The notes under the pieces are model-generated. The model saw nothing but the letters and a program-made list of their open reading frames with translations, ran no database searches and was not told the DNA's origin. From NCBI RefSeq assembly GCF_000620065.1, contig NZ_JHVI01000004.1, positions 1 to 64,000 of the forward strand: a DNA stretch of 64,000 nucleotides, in the 5' to 3' direction. Source of the DNA: Meiothermus cerbereus DSM 11376. Lineage in GTDB: Bacteria > Deinococcota > Deinococci > Deinococcales > Thermaceae. Numbering within the stretch: the first letter of the stretch is position 1; each line of letters opens with the position of its first letter. This document shows, piece by piece, positions 46,121 through 54,290 of the stretch. A program made the translations under genes and the position numbers.

Positions 46121-46238
46121 TGAACCCCGCCTGAATCGTTCCGTTAGGGATTGTCAGAGTGTCCTGGTTTTTTGAGCTGCTGCTACACACGCTTCAGGCG
46201 GGGGCTCCAGAGAAAGAGCAAATCAAAGACATTCCTTG
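46121..46238. repeat. Intergenic repeat family B, copy B3
   Basis: Starts TGAACCCCGCCTGAATCG and continues to ATTCCTTGTA, uninterrupted, about 118 bp. Core inverted arms CCCCGCCTGAA and TTCAGGCGGGG enclose about 65 bp. It lies between dedA and the epimerase gene, stopping 5 bases before the epimerase stop codon. Confidence 0.78.
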
Positions 46239-46242
46239 TAAC

Positions 46243-46638
46243 TTAGCCGTGGGCTTCCACCAGCTCTACCAGCACACCCCCGAACCACCTGGGGTGAATA
46301 AACGCCACCTGATGGCCCCCAAAGCCAGGGCGCGGCGTGGTATCGATCAGTGGAGCACCACCGGCAGCCAGCCGCGCTAGCTCGGCCCGAATGTCGGGGG
46401 TGGCGAGGGCGAGGTGGTGCAGGCCCGGCCCGCGCTTCTCGATGAAGCGGGCGATGGCCGAGTCGGGGCGGGTGGCTTTTAGGAGCTCGAGCCGGCTCTG
46501 CCCACTCTTGAGCATCCAGACCTCGACCCCCTGGCTTTCGACAGTGCCCTGGGCCTCGAGGGTGTAGCCCAGCTCGAGGTAGGGCCTGGCGGCTTCCTGC
46601 AAATCCTGTACCGCGATGCCGAGGTGGTGAATCTCCAT
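46243..46638 (-). CDS. mce: Methylmalonyl-CoA epimerase
   Basis: 131 aa of the vicinal oxygen chelate superfamily. Signatures: HHLGIAV at the start, FIEKRGPGLHHLALAT and HPRWFGGVLVELVE, with the metal-binding histidines and glutamate in place. It interconverts the R and S forms of methylmalonyl-CoA in propionyl-CoA degradation. TAGTTT (46645-46650) lies 6 bases before the ATG on the minus strand, indicating a leaderless message. Partner enzyme: carboxylase beta subunit at 26.5 kb. Confidence 0.9.
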   Translation of the reverse strand: MEIHHLGIAVQDLQEAARPYLELGYTLEAQGTVESQGVEVWMLKSGQSRLELLKATRPDSAIARFIEKRGPGLHHLALATPDIRAELARLAAGGAPLIDTTPRPGFGGHQVAFIHPRWFGGVLVELVEAHG

Positions 46639-46684
46639 GCCCTCAAACTACCCCAGTCGTGCCTGGGAGTACAGGGACACCCGG

Positions 46685-47791
46685 CTACTCTACGGGAATA
46701 AAAGCCAGCCCGCTGATGCGCTCCTGGAGGCTGCCCAGTGAGGAAAAGCGCACCCCCGCGCTGGTGAGGGCGCTGGCGATGTTCACGGTCAGGTCAATCA
46801 CCACGAGGGAGAGGCTGTCCTGTTGGGCGGCGTAGAGAAACTGGTCAATGCCCACGGTGGCGGTGCTGTAGCGCAGGAAGCGCGAGAGTCCGGTTTCTTG
46901 TTCGCGGGGCAGTTGGAAGCCCCCCTCGAAGCGGGCTAAGCCGCTGCCCAGAACGAAGACCGGAGGCGCGCCCCTAGCGAAAAAGCGGGCTGCGATGTTG
47001 CTGTCCCGCACCAGCCCGACCTCGCCGGTGGGGCTCAGGTTCCAGGTAGCCAGGGTGGTATCGGTGGTGGTGGGGTCGTTGTCGTCGAAGAGGCCCAGGG
47101 CCAGGCCGTTGGCAAAAATCAGGTCGGTGGGGCTCGAGCCGCTCAGGCTCAGGGGCCGTTCGATAAAGGGGTTCACGAAATCGTACTGCCCGAACTGGCT
47201 GGGTGTCAGATAGAGCAGCTGGTCGTTTGGGCCCAGGGTGAGCCGGGCGGGCGTGCTCAGGCGCACCAGGTTCGGGTCCTGAAAATTGACGGGGGCGGGC
47301 AGGGCGGTTGCGGTGAAGGGAATCAGCCAGGCCCGGTACTCCTCGGGGCGCGCTGGGGTGGCGGGCGGGCAGACCAACAGGAGGCGGCTCTGCCCCTGGC
47401 GCAAGTAGCCCCTGCCGCAGTCCACATTCAGGGCCTCGTCGAAGCCGTCGAGCTGGGGGGTTCCCACATCGTCCACGCTCAGGTTGCGGGTGTTGTACCG
47501 GCGCAGGCGGCTTGGGGTCAGCACCCAGAGCTGGTCGTTCACCCCTTGCTCCAGGCTGCGACGGTAAAGCAGCGTTACGATGGGCTCGTCTATGTCCCAA
47601 CTGCCCACCCGGCGGGGCGGGTCGAAATTGCCGGGCTGGAGGGTGCTGCTTTGGAAAAAGCGAATCTGGTAGGTGAGGCCGCTTGGGTTGTTAATTGCCG
47701 CTGCCAGCAGGGCGCGGGTGGGTTCTTCGCTGCTGCCGGTGCAGGCGGAGAGGGCAAAGAGCAGGCTTAGGGTCAGGGCAGGCTGCTTCAT
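46685..47791 (-). CDS. Lipoprotein of unknown function
   Basis: 368 aa with lipobox LSAC after an N-terminal hydrophobic stretch. The rest is beta-rich, with repeating patterns such as DQLWVLTPSRLRRYN and DQLLYLTPSQFGQYD, like beta-propeller blades. It directly follows the LptD gene, so it may belong to the outer-membrane assembly operon. No family recognised. Confidence 0.72.
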   Translation of the reverse strand: MKQPALTLSLLFALSACTGSSEEPTRALLAAAINNPSGLTYQIRFFQSSTLQPGNFDPPRRVGSWDIDEPIVTLLYRRSLEQGVNDQLWVLTPSRLRRYNTRNLSVDDVGTPQLDGFDEALNVDCGRGYLRQGQSRLLLVCPPATPARPEEYRAWLIPFTATALPAPVNFQDPNLVRLSTPARLTLGPNDQLLYLTPSQFGQYDFVNPFIERPLSLSGSSPTDLIFANGLALGLFDDNDPTTTDTTLATWNLSPTGEVGLVRDSNIAARFFARGAPPVFVLGSGLARFEGGFQLPREQETGLSRFLRYSTATVGIDQFLYAAQQDSLSLVVIDLTVNIASALTSAGVRFSSLGSLQERISGLAFIPVE

Positions 47792-50740
47792 TTAGCGTCC
47801 TCCAGGGACGGGGAGCTTGATGCCGCCCGGCAGGACGATGTTGTTCTGGTTGAACAGGAACTCTGCGGCATCACCCCCCAGGGCAAAGGAAAACTTGAGC
47901 TCCTGCTTGAGGGCGTCCAGGCTGGCCCGGAAGGCCCAGCAGCAACGGTCAACTATCCACTCGAAGCGTGGGCGCAGGATGGTGCCCTCGAGGTTGGGCA
48001 AAAACAACTGCTTGGGGTTTACCCCCCCGCTTTCCGGGGCGTTCCAGACGATGCGGTAGAACAGGCGGGTTTTTTCTGTGCCCATAAAGCTAAAGGTGGG
48101 GCCAAACTCGCGCAGGGTCACGCGGAAGCGGCCGCTGTTGTCCGTTAGGCGCTCGAGGCCCACCAACCCCTGCAACGACAGACCGGGGGGGTCTTCGGGG
48201 CGCAGGGGGGCGGGGAATATTTCCAGCTCGCCATTGAAGCGCAAAAAGCGCAGGAAGGCCTGGGTGTCGTCCTCGAGGGTGAGGGGGTTCTCGCTTTCGG
48301 GGAAATGAAATTCAGCCGAAACTTCGTTAATGAAAATATCGGGCTCGCGCACCGCTGCCCGCAGGGCCAGGCGGGGGTTGCGTAAAAGCCCCTCGCGGTA
48401 GTTCCACAGGAGGTCGGCCTGCCAAAGGTCGGCGCTGTACTGGTAGCCCAGCCGGAAGCGGGACTCGCTGCCGGGGCTAAAGCCGATGCTGTGGGTAAAC
48501 ACAAAGGTGTGCAGGCTCAGGGTGAGCTGGGCCAGGCCGTCTAAGAGCCCAGGGGTGGGGAGGGGGTTGGGGTTGGTCAGGGAGGGCAGGGGGGTGTAGA
48601 GGTGGGTAAGGCTCTGGCGCAGGCGGAAAGAGTCCGGGGGGTCTTGCAAGAATACGTTCAGCTCGGTGCGGATGGCCTGCCCGTTGTTCAGGTCGCGGCT
48701 GTGGGTGAGCGAGGTGGTGTTGCCGGGGGGGTTGTAGCTGGCGGCGAGCTCGAGCGGGTCGTAGCGGGCAATCAGGGGAATCTGCTCGCGGGGGCGGGTT
48801 TCTTTTTCCTGCACCTCCCAGAAGCGGTAGCCGGTGCGCAGCGAGAAGTTGAAGGGCTGGGGGTTGTAGGCGGCGCTCAGGCTAAGCAGGCGGTCGAGGC
48901 CCAGCTCGAGCTGCCGCTCGTAGGTCAGGTTCAGGCTAAAGGGGGTGGGCGCCAGGCCCAGGCTCGTGCGCAACAGGCCCCAGCGGCCCAGCTCTATGTC
49001 GCGGCTGGCGCTGGCGGTCAAGCTGAGCCAGGGAAAGGGGCGCGAGGTAAGGGCGAACTCGGCGGGTGGGTCGAAGATGCGGCGCTCGAGGTCGCGGCTG
49101 GCCCGTGCGGTAAAGGAAAAAATGGGGTCGGGGTTGAATCTGAAGGAGCCCTCGAGGCGGCTAGTACGCTGGGGCCGCTCGAAGTCGAATTGAAAGGGGG
49201 TTTCACCTTCCACCGCATTGCGGCTCACACTCAGGTTCACACTAAAAGCCCCCAGGGTCTGGCCCAGGCTGGCGCGGGTATCCCAGCGGATCAGGCGCTC
49301 GAACTCGGTGGGGTTGCCCTGGGGGTCGAGGTTCTGGGTGCTGTAGTAACGGCCAATAAAAGTGTTCTCGACGCTAAAGCTAAAGCCGGGCCAGGGCGGC
49401 GTGGCCGGACGGTAGCTGCTGCGGTGTTCTACCCAGAGCCGTCCTGCCCCAATGTAGGGCCCCAGCCGCCGGGCACTGCGGTTGAGGGGGTTGGAGGGGG
49501 CCTCGTAGTAGCCCAGCAAAACCCGCCCGTTGAGGCGAAACTCGCCCTCGAGGCCACGGGGAAAAGTGACCTCGGCCTCGGGCAGGCGTTTAGGGGTGGT
49601 GCGCTCGTTGGGCAGGGCCAGGGGGTTGTGGTCGATGTAGCCGTCCAGGGTCAGGCGGTAAAGCGGCTCGGGGTTGGCGGGGGTTTGCCGGGTGGCCCCT
49701 TCAAGCAAAAAGGTGGTGTAGTCGGGCTGGCCCCCCGCCCCCTGTAAAAAACGCGGCTCGGCCTGCGGGCTGTCATCGCGCACGACCTGCCCCTCCAGCC
49801 GCCACGCGGGCTCCTCGAGCTTGTAACTTAAGCGGTACTTGAAAATTCCGTCCTTGCGCGGGTCGCTGTCGGGCAGTACCAGCCCGGCAGGTGGGGGCAG
49901 GTAGAGAAACTGGTAGCGTTCCTGGGCCGCCCCTACCCCATAGTGGTCGAAGCCAAACCCCCAGCCGCGCCGCTCGAAATAGCGCAGCAGGGTAAAGCCG
50001 ATGCCAAAGTCGGAGACGTAGGGCAGGTCGGCGCTCACAAACACCCCGTCGCTCTCGCTCTGGCCGAACTCGAGCTTGGGCCGCCGCTCGTTCAAAAACA
50101 AGAGCAGCACCGGCAGGTACAAAGTGCGTTCCCCGCGCAGCAAGACCCACACCCCCCGGGCAATAATCCGGTCGCCCGGGTAGAGCACCACTTCCCTGGC
50201 CTGGAAGGCATAGTCGGCCACCTCCTGCTCGCAGCGCTGGCAGGGGGTCAGGTAGCCCTCCTGCAAGAGAATCTGCCCGGCGGCCCGTTGGCAGATGGGG
50301 CCACTCAGGAAAAACTCGCCCGACTCGATTTTTACCTCCAGGGCCTCGAAACTCTCGTCGTCGGTGAAGAGCTCGAGCTCCTCGGCCTCGATGAGCTGCC
50401 CTTGCTTATCCTGATAGCGCACCCCGCCCAAAAGCAGCAGGCGTTTTTTGGTGCGGTTAAAGATGACCCTGGGGGCCTCGATGCTTTCGCCGTCCCGATC
50501 CATCTTGACCGGATTGCCCACCAGAATCACCAGCTCCTCGCCCGCCTCGTTGCGTAGCTCTAAGCGCTCGGCCTCGAGGATCTTCAGCCTTTTGCCTCCC
50601 GAGGCCGGGGCCGCTTCGGTTTCCTGGGCCAGGGCGGGTGCAAAAAAAACCAAGAATGAGAGCAGAAAAGGGAGAAAGAGAGAGGGGGGGCGTGGGCGTA
50701 GCCCGGTCAGATACATTGTGCGAAGCGCTGCCGTCTGCAT
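47792..50740 (-). CDS. lptD: LptD-like outer-membrane assembly protein
   Basis: 982 aa. After a signal peptide (SFLVFFAPALAQ), an OstA/LptA-like beta-jellyroll (LKILEAERLELRNEAGEEL... region) is followed by a C-terminal beta-barrel rich in alternating Tyr/Phe, as in LptD. Cysteines occur in GPICQRA and TPCQRCEQ. In proteobacteria LptD inserts lipopolysaccharide into the outer membrane. Thermaceae lack classical LPS, so the cargo here is probably another glycolipid. ATG 50740 has AAAAGG upstream and starts 2 bases after the LptF stop, as part of the operon lptG-lptF-lptD. Confidence 0.85.
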   Translation of the reverse strand: MQTAALRTMYLTGLRPRPPSLFLPFLLSFLVFFAPALAQETEAAPASGGKRLKILEAERLELRNEAGEELVILVGNPVKMDRDGESIEAPRVIFNRTKKRLLLLGGVRYQDKQGQLIEAEELELFTDDESFEALEVKIESGEFFLSGPICQRAAGQILLQEGYLTPCQRCEQEVADYAFQAREVVLYPGDRIIARGVWVLLRGERTLYLPVLLLFLNERRPKLEFGQSESDGVFVSADLPYVSDFGIGFTLLRYFERRGWGFGFDHYGVGAAQERYQFLYLPPPAGLVLPDSDPRKDGIFKYRLSYKLEEPAWRLEGQVVRDDSPQAEPRFLQGAGGQPDYTTFLLEGATRQTPANPEPLYRLTLDGYIDHNPLALPNERTTPKRLPEAEVTFPRGLEGEFRLNGRVLLGYYEAPSNPLNRSARRLGPYIGAGRLWVEHRSSYRPATPPWPGFSFSVENTFIGRYYSTQNLDPQGNPTEFERLIRWDTRASLGQTLGAFSVNLSVSRNAVEGETPFQFDFERPQRTSRLEGSFRFNPDPIFSFTARASRDLERRIFDPPAEFALTSRPFPWLSLTASASRDIELGRWGLLRTSLGLAPTPFSLNLTYERQLELGLDRLLSLSAAYNPQPFNFSLRTGYRFWEVQEKETRPREQIPLIARYDPLELAASYNPPGNTTSLTHSRDLNNGQAIRTELNVFLQDPPDSFRLRQSLTHLYTPLPSLTNPNPLPTPGLLDGLAQLTLSLHTFVFTHSIGFSPGSESRFRLGYQYSADLWQADLLWNYREGLLRNPRLALRAAVREPDIFINEVSAEFHFPESENPLTLEDDTQAFLRFLRFNGELEIFPAPLRPEDPPGLSLQGLVGLERLTDNSGRFRVTLREFGPTFSFMGTEKTRLFYRIVWNAPESGGVNPKQLFLPNLEGTILRPRFEWIVDRCCWAFRASLDALKQELKFSFALGGDAAEFLFNQNNIVLPGGIKLPVPGGR

Positions 50741-50742
50741 GT

Positions 50743-51783
50743 TTACCTTTTCCCTAGCCTCAGCAGAGCCAACCCGGCCAGCGCGTAGAGCAAATTGGGC
50801 CCCCAAGCTGCAAGGATAGGGTGCAGCACTCCCTGCTCACCCATGATGCGCCCCACACTCCAGGTGGCGTAGTAGATGAAGGTGAGCACCACCACCCCCA
50901 GCATGCCCAGACTGCGGCTACCCCCCAGCAGGAAGAAGGCCAGCCCCACGGCAAAAATAGCGAAGGAGTAGACCGCCGCAGGCTCGGCCCACTTGCGCTG
51001 CAGGGCGGTTAGTTCGGCATGATAGGGCAGCCCCTGGGCGCGGTACTGGGCGATGCGCTGATGCAGCTCGGCCACGGTCAGACTAAACAGGCCGCCGGGG
51101 GGCTCGAGGGAAAGCTCCACCAGCGGCACCGTGGCCCGCTCAAAACGTGCGACGGTGCGGGGCCTGGCCCCTCCGTAGGTCACCCGCATTCCTTCGGAAA
51201 GCACCAGCGCGCCCTGCTCGAAGCGGCCTTTCTCGGCGAGCAGAATTTCCTCGGAAGCGATGACCCGCACCTGGCCGATGCCGGTATCGCCCACCTGGCC
51301 CACATACACAATGCGCCCGTAGGCGTCCACCAGCCGGGTGCCGGGTTGGAGCAAGGCCCGGGGCTTTTGCAGCACCGCCTGCCGCAGCACGTTTTGCCCT
51401 TGCTGCAGGCTTCGCGGGACCAGGCTATCGGCTGCCAGCAGGCACACCACAAACAAAAAAGTGCCCAGCAGCAGCAGTGGGAACAGCACCCGTAGCTTGG
51501 AGACTCCTCCGGCCAGCATGGCCTTGAGCTCGGACTCCTCGCCCATGCGCGAGAGCACCAGCAAAAGCGCAAACAAAAAGGCCAGCGGTGTTCCGCGTAC
51601 CAGCGCCTCGGGCACCCGGAAGGCCAGGTACTGGCTTACCACCCAGGGGTCGGCCCCGCGGGCCAGAAGCGGCGCCAGCACCTCGTACAGGGCACCACCC
51701 AGCAAGGCCAGCACCACCACCGCCAGGGCCCCCAGCACATAGGTGCCCACCTCTTTGATCAGGTAGCGGTCGAGCACATTCAC
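50743..51783 (-). CDS. LptF/LptG family (YjgP/YjgQ) permease
   Basis: 346 aa, six membrane spans: three at the N terminus, a periplasmic beta-rich middle and three at the C terminus, the YjgP/YjgQ layout. In LPS-making bacteria LptF and LptG with the LptB ATPase pull lipid out of the inner membrane. GTG 51783 (MNVLDRYLIKEVG) has GGGAGG five bases before it; the frame to 51819 overlaps the upstream gene and is less likely. No LptB gene is seen. Confidence 0.87.
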   Translation of the reverse strand: MNVLDRYLIKEVGTYVLGALAVVVLALLGGALYEVLAPLLARGADPWVVSQYLAFRVPEALVRGTPLAFLFALLLVLSRMGEESELKAMLAGGVSKLRVLFPLLLLGTFLFVVCLLAADSLVPRSLQQGQNVLRQAVLQKPRALLQPGTRLVDAYGRIVYVGQVGDTGIGQVRVIASEEILLAEKGRFEQGALVLSEGMRVTYGGARPRTVARFERATVPLVELSLEPPGGLFSLTVAELHQRIAQYRAQGLPYHAELTALQRKWAEPAAVYSFAIFAVGLAFFLLGGSRSLGMLGVVVLTFIYYATWSVGRIMGEQGVLHPILAAWGPNLLYALAGLALLRLGKR

Positions 51784-51838
51784 TACAACCTCCCGAGCTC
51801 TGCGGCGGTGTGTTGCCAAACAGCTTTGCCTGGCAATT

Positions 51839-52855
51839 TCATCGGGCTAGCCTCCAGGTGCCAAGGAGGGCCAGCCCTCCATACACGATATTGGGCAGCC
51901 AGGCGCCATAAGCGCCCCACAGGTCGAAGCGGGCGAACTGGGCCGATAGGGTAAAAAGCGTCCAGTAGCCAAAAATAAGCCCTACCACAGCAATAAAGGC
52001 CCAGGCCGACTCGCGTAGCGAAAGGCCAATCACAATGGCCAGCCAGGCCAGCACCACTGCTCCGGCTGCGTTGGCGTACCGACGGGCCAGGGGAAACTGC
52101 GCGGCGGGGTCGGCTTTCGCTACGGCATGCAGCTCGGGCATTCGCATGGCTTCGTAGGAGAGGGCCTTGGGCTGTACCCCGACAGGGAAGGGCAGGGGGT
52201 GCTCGTCTTCCTGGTAGATTTTGCCGCTGGGGTCTACCCGATAGGCCTTTTGCAGGCGCCAGGCTCCGTTCACCCAGACACCCCGCTCGGCGCTCCAGAT
52301 CGAACCGCCCGGCTCCACCACCCGGATGCCTTCCAAGCGAGAGCCGCCCTCGCCCTGGGCCGGCGGATAGATGCGCTGTGCGTAATAGACGCCCAGGCCC
52401 TGAGGGGTGTAGGTGCGGTCGGTTAGCACGCCGGAGGGCTCCGAGCCGTAGTAGATCTTGTACTGCAATGCTTCGAAGCGCTCCTGGGCAATGGGTTTGA
52501 GCCAGCCCTCGTTAAGCAGCACCACAGCCCCCACCACCAGTCCCAGTACCAGCACCGGCCCAATAAAGGTGCGCGGGGGAACGCCGGCGGCGTAGGTGGC
52601 TTTGAGTTCGGACTGGCGAATCCAGCGGGCCAGGGCTACCAGCAGGGCAAACACCAGACCCAGCGGCAGCGCAATGCCTAGGGTGTAGGGCACCCGGTAG
52701 GCCACCATCTGGACAATTTCAACCACCGGGGTCTTAGCCCGCAAAAAGGCCCCCGAGAGCGAGGAGAGCAGGTCGAAGGTGATGAGCCCAACGAATAGCA
52801 GCACGCCCAGCAGATATAGCGACAACGTTTCGCGCAATAAATAACGCTGCAACAT
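51839..52855 (-). CDS. LptF/LptG family (YjgP/YjgQ) permease, second copy
   Basis: 338 aa, starting MLQRYLLRETLSLYLLGVLL, again six spans with a periplasmic middle domain. It forms the presumed heterodimer with the next gene product. TATACT lies 10 bases before the ATG, so the transcript has at most a very short leader. First gene of the Lpt-like operon. Confidence 0.87.
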   Translation of the reverse strand: MLQRYLLRETLSLYLLGVLLFVGLITFDLLSSLSGAFLRAKTPVVEIVQMVAYRVPYTLGIALPLGLVFALLVALARWIRQSELKATYAAGVPPRTFIGPVLVLGLVVGAVVLLNEGWLKPIAQERFEALQYKIYYGSEPSGVLTDRTYTPQGLGVYYAQRIYPPAQGEGGSRLEGIRVVEPGGSIWSAERGVWVNGAWRLQKAYRVDPSGKIYQEDEHPLPFPVGVQPKALSYEAMRMPELHAVAKADPAAQFPLARRYANAAGAVVLAWLAIVIGLSLRESAWAFIAVVGLIFGYWTLFTLSAQFARFDLWGAYGAWLPNIVYGGLALLGTWRLAR

Positions 52856-53165
52856 CCCAGAGCGAAGTATACGGTGATGCTGGGTGAGAAGCGGTCAATT
52901 TGACAACCAATAACAACATGTGCGCCGTTTTTGTTGTGCACAGTAACCGCTCGAGCGGACGGGGCCCCATGGCTGCAACCGGGTTTTCGATCCCTGCAGC
53001 TTGTCCCGCAGAGGAGTGGCGCATTGTGTCTACACAGCAGCCAGTAGGTCTGTAGGCCAGCATTAATGTGTAGGTCAAATACTCCCTGGTTGTGCCTTAC
53101 CTGCCTGAAAACGTTTAAAAGCACGGGGGAACCGCGTTCTGGTGCCCCCGTGATGGCCTGTCCCA
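52856..53165. other. Gap between the Lpt operon and the SRP RNA gene
   Basis: No gene is recognised. The stretch includes the operon promoter box TATACT (52866-52871) and a hairpin at 53122-53152. Open frames on the minus strand are not family-like. Confidence 0.5.
53122..53152 (-). terminator. Strong hairpin downstream of the SRP RNA
   Basis: CACGGGGG (53122-53129) pairs with CCCCCGTG (53145-53152); inside, ACC (53131-53133) pairs with GGT (53141-53143) around a 7-base loop. On the minus strand it is followed by CTTTTAAACG. It stands 14-44 bases past the SRP RNA end and may be a back-up terminator. Confidence 0.5.
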
Positions 53166-53276
53166 AAAAAGCGTCCCCGGCTACCTGACGGCACCCGCTC
53201 CGTGGCGCTTAGGGCTGCTGCCTTCCGGCCCTGACCCGGTTCACGCTGGTGCGCCGCGTCAGACCGAGGACGCACC
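53166..53276 (-). ncRNA. ffs: Signal recognition particle RNA, small bacterial (4.5S-type)
   Basis: The minus strand carries the universal SRP core: GTGAACCGGGTCAGG, CCGGAAGG and CAGCAGCC, which form the helix 8 asymmetric loop that binds Ffh. Closing stems GCGTCCTCGG (5' side) and CCGGGGACGC (3' side) pair with a single G-U, and TCTGACG pairs with CGTCAGG. The RNA ends in a run of six T (53165-53170 in complement). About 110 nt, no Alu domain. It guides membrane proteins to the Sec translocon with Ffh and FtsY. Exact ends are inferred from the promoter and the T-run. Confidence 0.93.
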
Positions 53277-53280
53277 CCAG

Positions 53281-53308
53281 AGAATAACACAGGAGGGCAT
53301 AAATGCAA
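53281..53308 (-). promoter_or_regulatory. Promoter of the SRP RNA
   Basis: On the minus strand TTGCAT (53303-53308), 16-bp spacer, TATTCT (53281-53286). Predicted start near 53275, matching the 5' end of the SRP stem. Confidence 0.7.
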
Positions 53309-53343
53309 AAGTTTTGGTAAGACCTGAAAGCACCAAAGCAGGC

Positions 53344-53372
53344 TTGACTGTGGGTAATGGGGCGTGGACACT
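53344..53372 (+). promoter_or_regulatory. Leaderless promoter of the CsaA-like gene
   Basis: TTGACT (53344-53349), 17-bp spacer, GACACT (53367-53372), 6 bases, ATG at 53379. It decides the start over the GTG at 53364. Confidence 0.6.
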
Positions 53373-53378
53373 GGCCTC

Positions 53379-53708
53379 ATGACGCCCTACGATGCTTTTC
53401 AGACCCTCGAGCTGCGCGTCGGACGAATTCAAAAGGCTGAGCCCCACCCTAAGGCCCGTAAACCTGCCTATCAACTGTGGATAGACCTGGGCCCTTTGGG
53501 GGTCAAGCAAAGCAGCGCCCAGCTTACCGAGCTGTACACCCCCGAAGCCCTGGTGGGGCGGCTGGTGATCTGCGCGACCAACCTGGGCGAACGCAACATT
53601 GCTGGCTTTAGGTCCGAGGTGCTGGTGCTGGGCCTGCCCGACGCCCAGGGGCGGGTGGTGCTGCTTTCGGCAGAGCGCGAGGTTCCGCTGGGGGGACGCG
53701 TCTACTGA
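53379..53708 (+). CDS. CsaA-like tRNA-binding domain protein
   Basis: 109 aa, one OB-fold tRNA-binding domain of the CsaA/EMAP-II type: DAFQTLELRVGRIQKAEPHP at the start and CATNLGERNIAGFRSEVLVLG near the end. CsaA (not related to CsaB) is a small dimeric protein with chaperone-like and tRNA-binding activity linked to protein secretion. Its stop overlaps the next convergent gene by 7 bases. Confidence 0.9.
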   Translation: MTPYDAFQTLELRVGRIQKAEPHPKARKPAYQLWIDLGPLGVKQSSAQLTELYTPEALVGRLVICATNLGERNIAGFRSEVLVLGLPDAQGRVVLLSAEREVPLGGRVY

Positions 53709-54154
53709 GATAACCCTTCCTGGTAGCGAGCCACGCCCCGAGCCAAGGCCATCAGTTGCAATATGCTGGCAGCCACAAAGCCATCGGGGTTGGGCCAGCG
53801 TAAACGCGCGAGCAGCGCGTTCCATAAGGCAGGCGGTTTGGCAGGGAGCGGCTTCACGCCGGGCCAGCGCTCCAACCAGGGGACGGGAGTATCGGGCTCG
53901 AGGAACACGCTTTTCCCCAGCCACCTGTTAAGCGCTTCCATGTAGGCCACAAAATCGGGGAGCGCCCAGGAAAGCAGGGTTGCCTCGAGATCGAAGCGGG
54001 CTTCGGCGGGATCGGTAAAGGCAGGGGGTTTGGAGAGGCGCAGAGCCGCTTGGGCCGGAAGTTCAGCCTCCGCCAGCGCATACAACTTGCCCCACTCCCG
54101 CCGCCAGATGGCGGTCTGCAAGTGGTGCGACCAGGGGCTTTGTAGCCTGGGCAT
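53702..54154 (-). CDS. Hypothetical protein, start edge touched by a decayed repeat
   Basis: 150 aa from ATG 54154 (MPRLQSPWSHHLQ). No recognised domain; helical, with tryptophans in WRREWGKLY and a proline-rich middle. A TTG at 54181 gives nine extra codons, but those codons lie inside the decayed miniature element at 54160-54255, so the shorter form is preferred. The 5' flank may have lost its original promoter to that insertion. Confidence 0.65.
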   Translation of the reverse strand: MPRLQSPWSHHLQTAIWRREWGKLYALAEAELPAQAALRLSKPPAFTDPAEARFDLEATLLSWALPDFVAYMEALNRWLGKSVFLEPDTPVPWLERWPGVKPLPAKPPALWNALLARLRWPNPDGFVAASILQLMALARGVARYQEGLSQ

Positions 54155-54159
54155 GATGA

Positions 54160-54255
54160 GCGATTCAAGAAGATCATCCAATCCGGACGGCTATCTTGAA
54201 TCCCGGCACGCTCCCTTCAGTTGGGTCTGAACGGCCATGCGCTGACCGAATTTGG
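54160..54255. mobile_element. Decayed copy of the 125-bp miniature element (A3)
   Basis: GATTCAAGAAGAT and CTATCTTGAATC are arms of the first hairpin; CTCCCTTCAGTTGGGT and GACCGAATTTGG correspond to the middle and right end of A1/A2. About 96 bases remain, with internal losses and no clear TAA flanks. It is an old insertion between two divergent genes. Confidence 0.6.
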
Positions 54256-54290
54256 ACATTAGAAAGTAATATATCCAGCAGGAGTCCAGT

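Noticed and set aside
48602-49747. 381-codon plus-strand frame inside the lptD gene
   Set aside because: It mirrors the lptD frame, is low-complexity (G, A, V, Q) and has no recognisable domain.
53075-53380. Minus-strand frame covering the SRP RNA locus
   Set aside because: The locus is explained by the SRP RNA core and stems; the frame is a by-product of its GC content.
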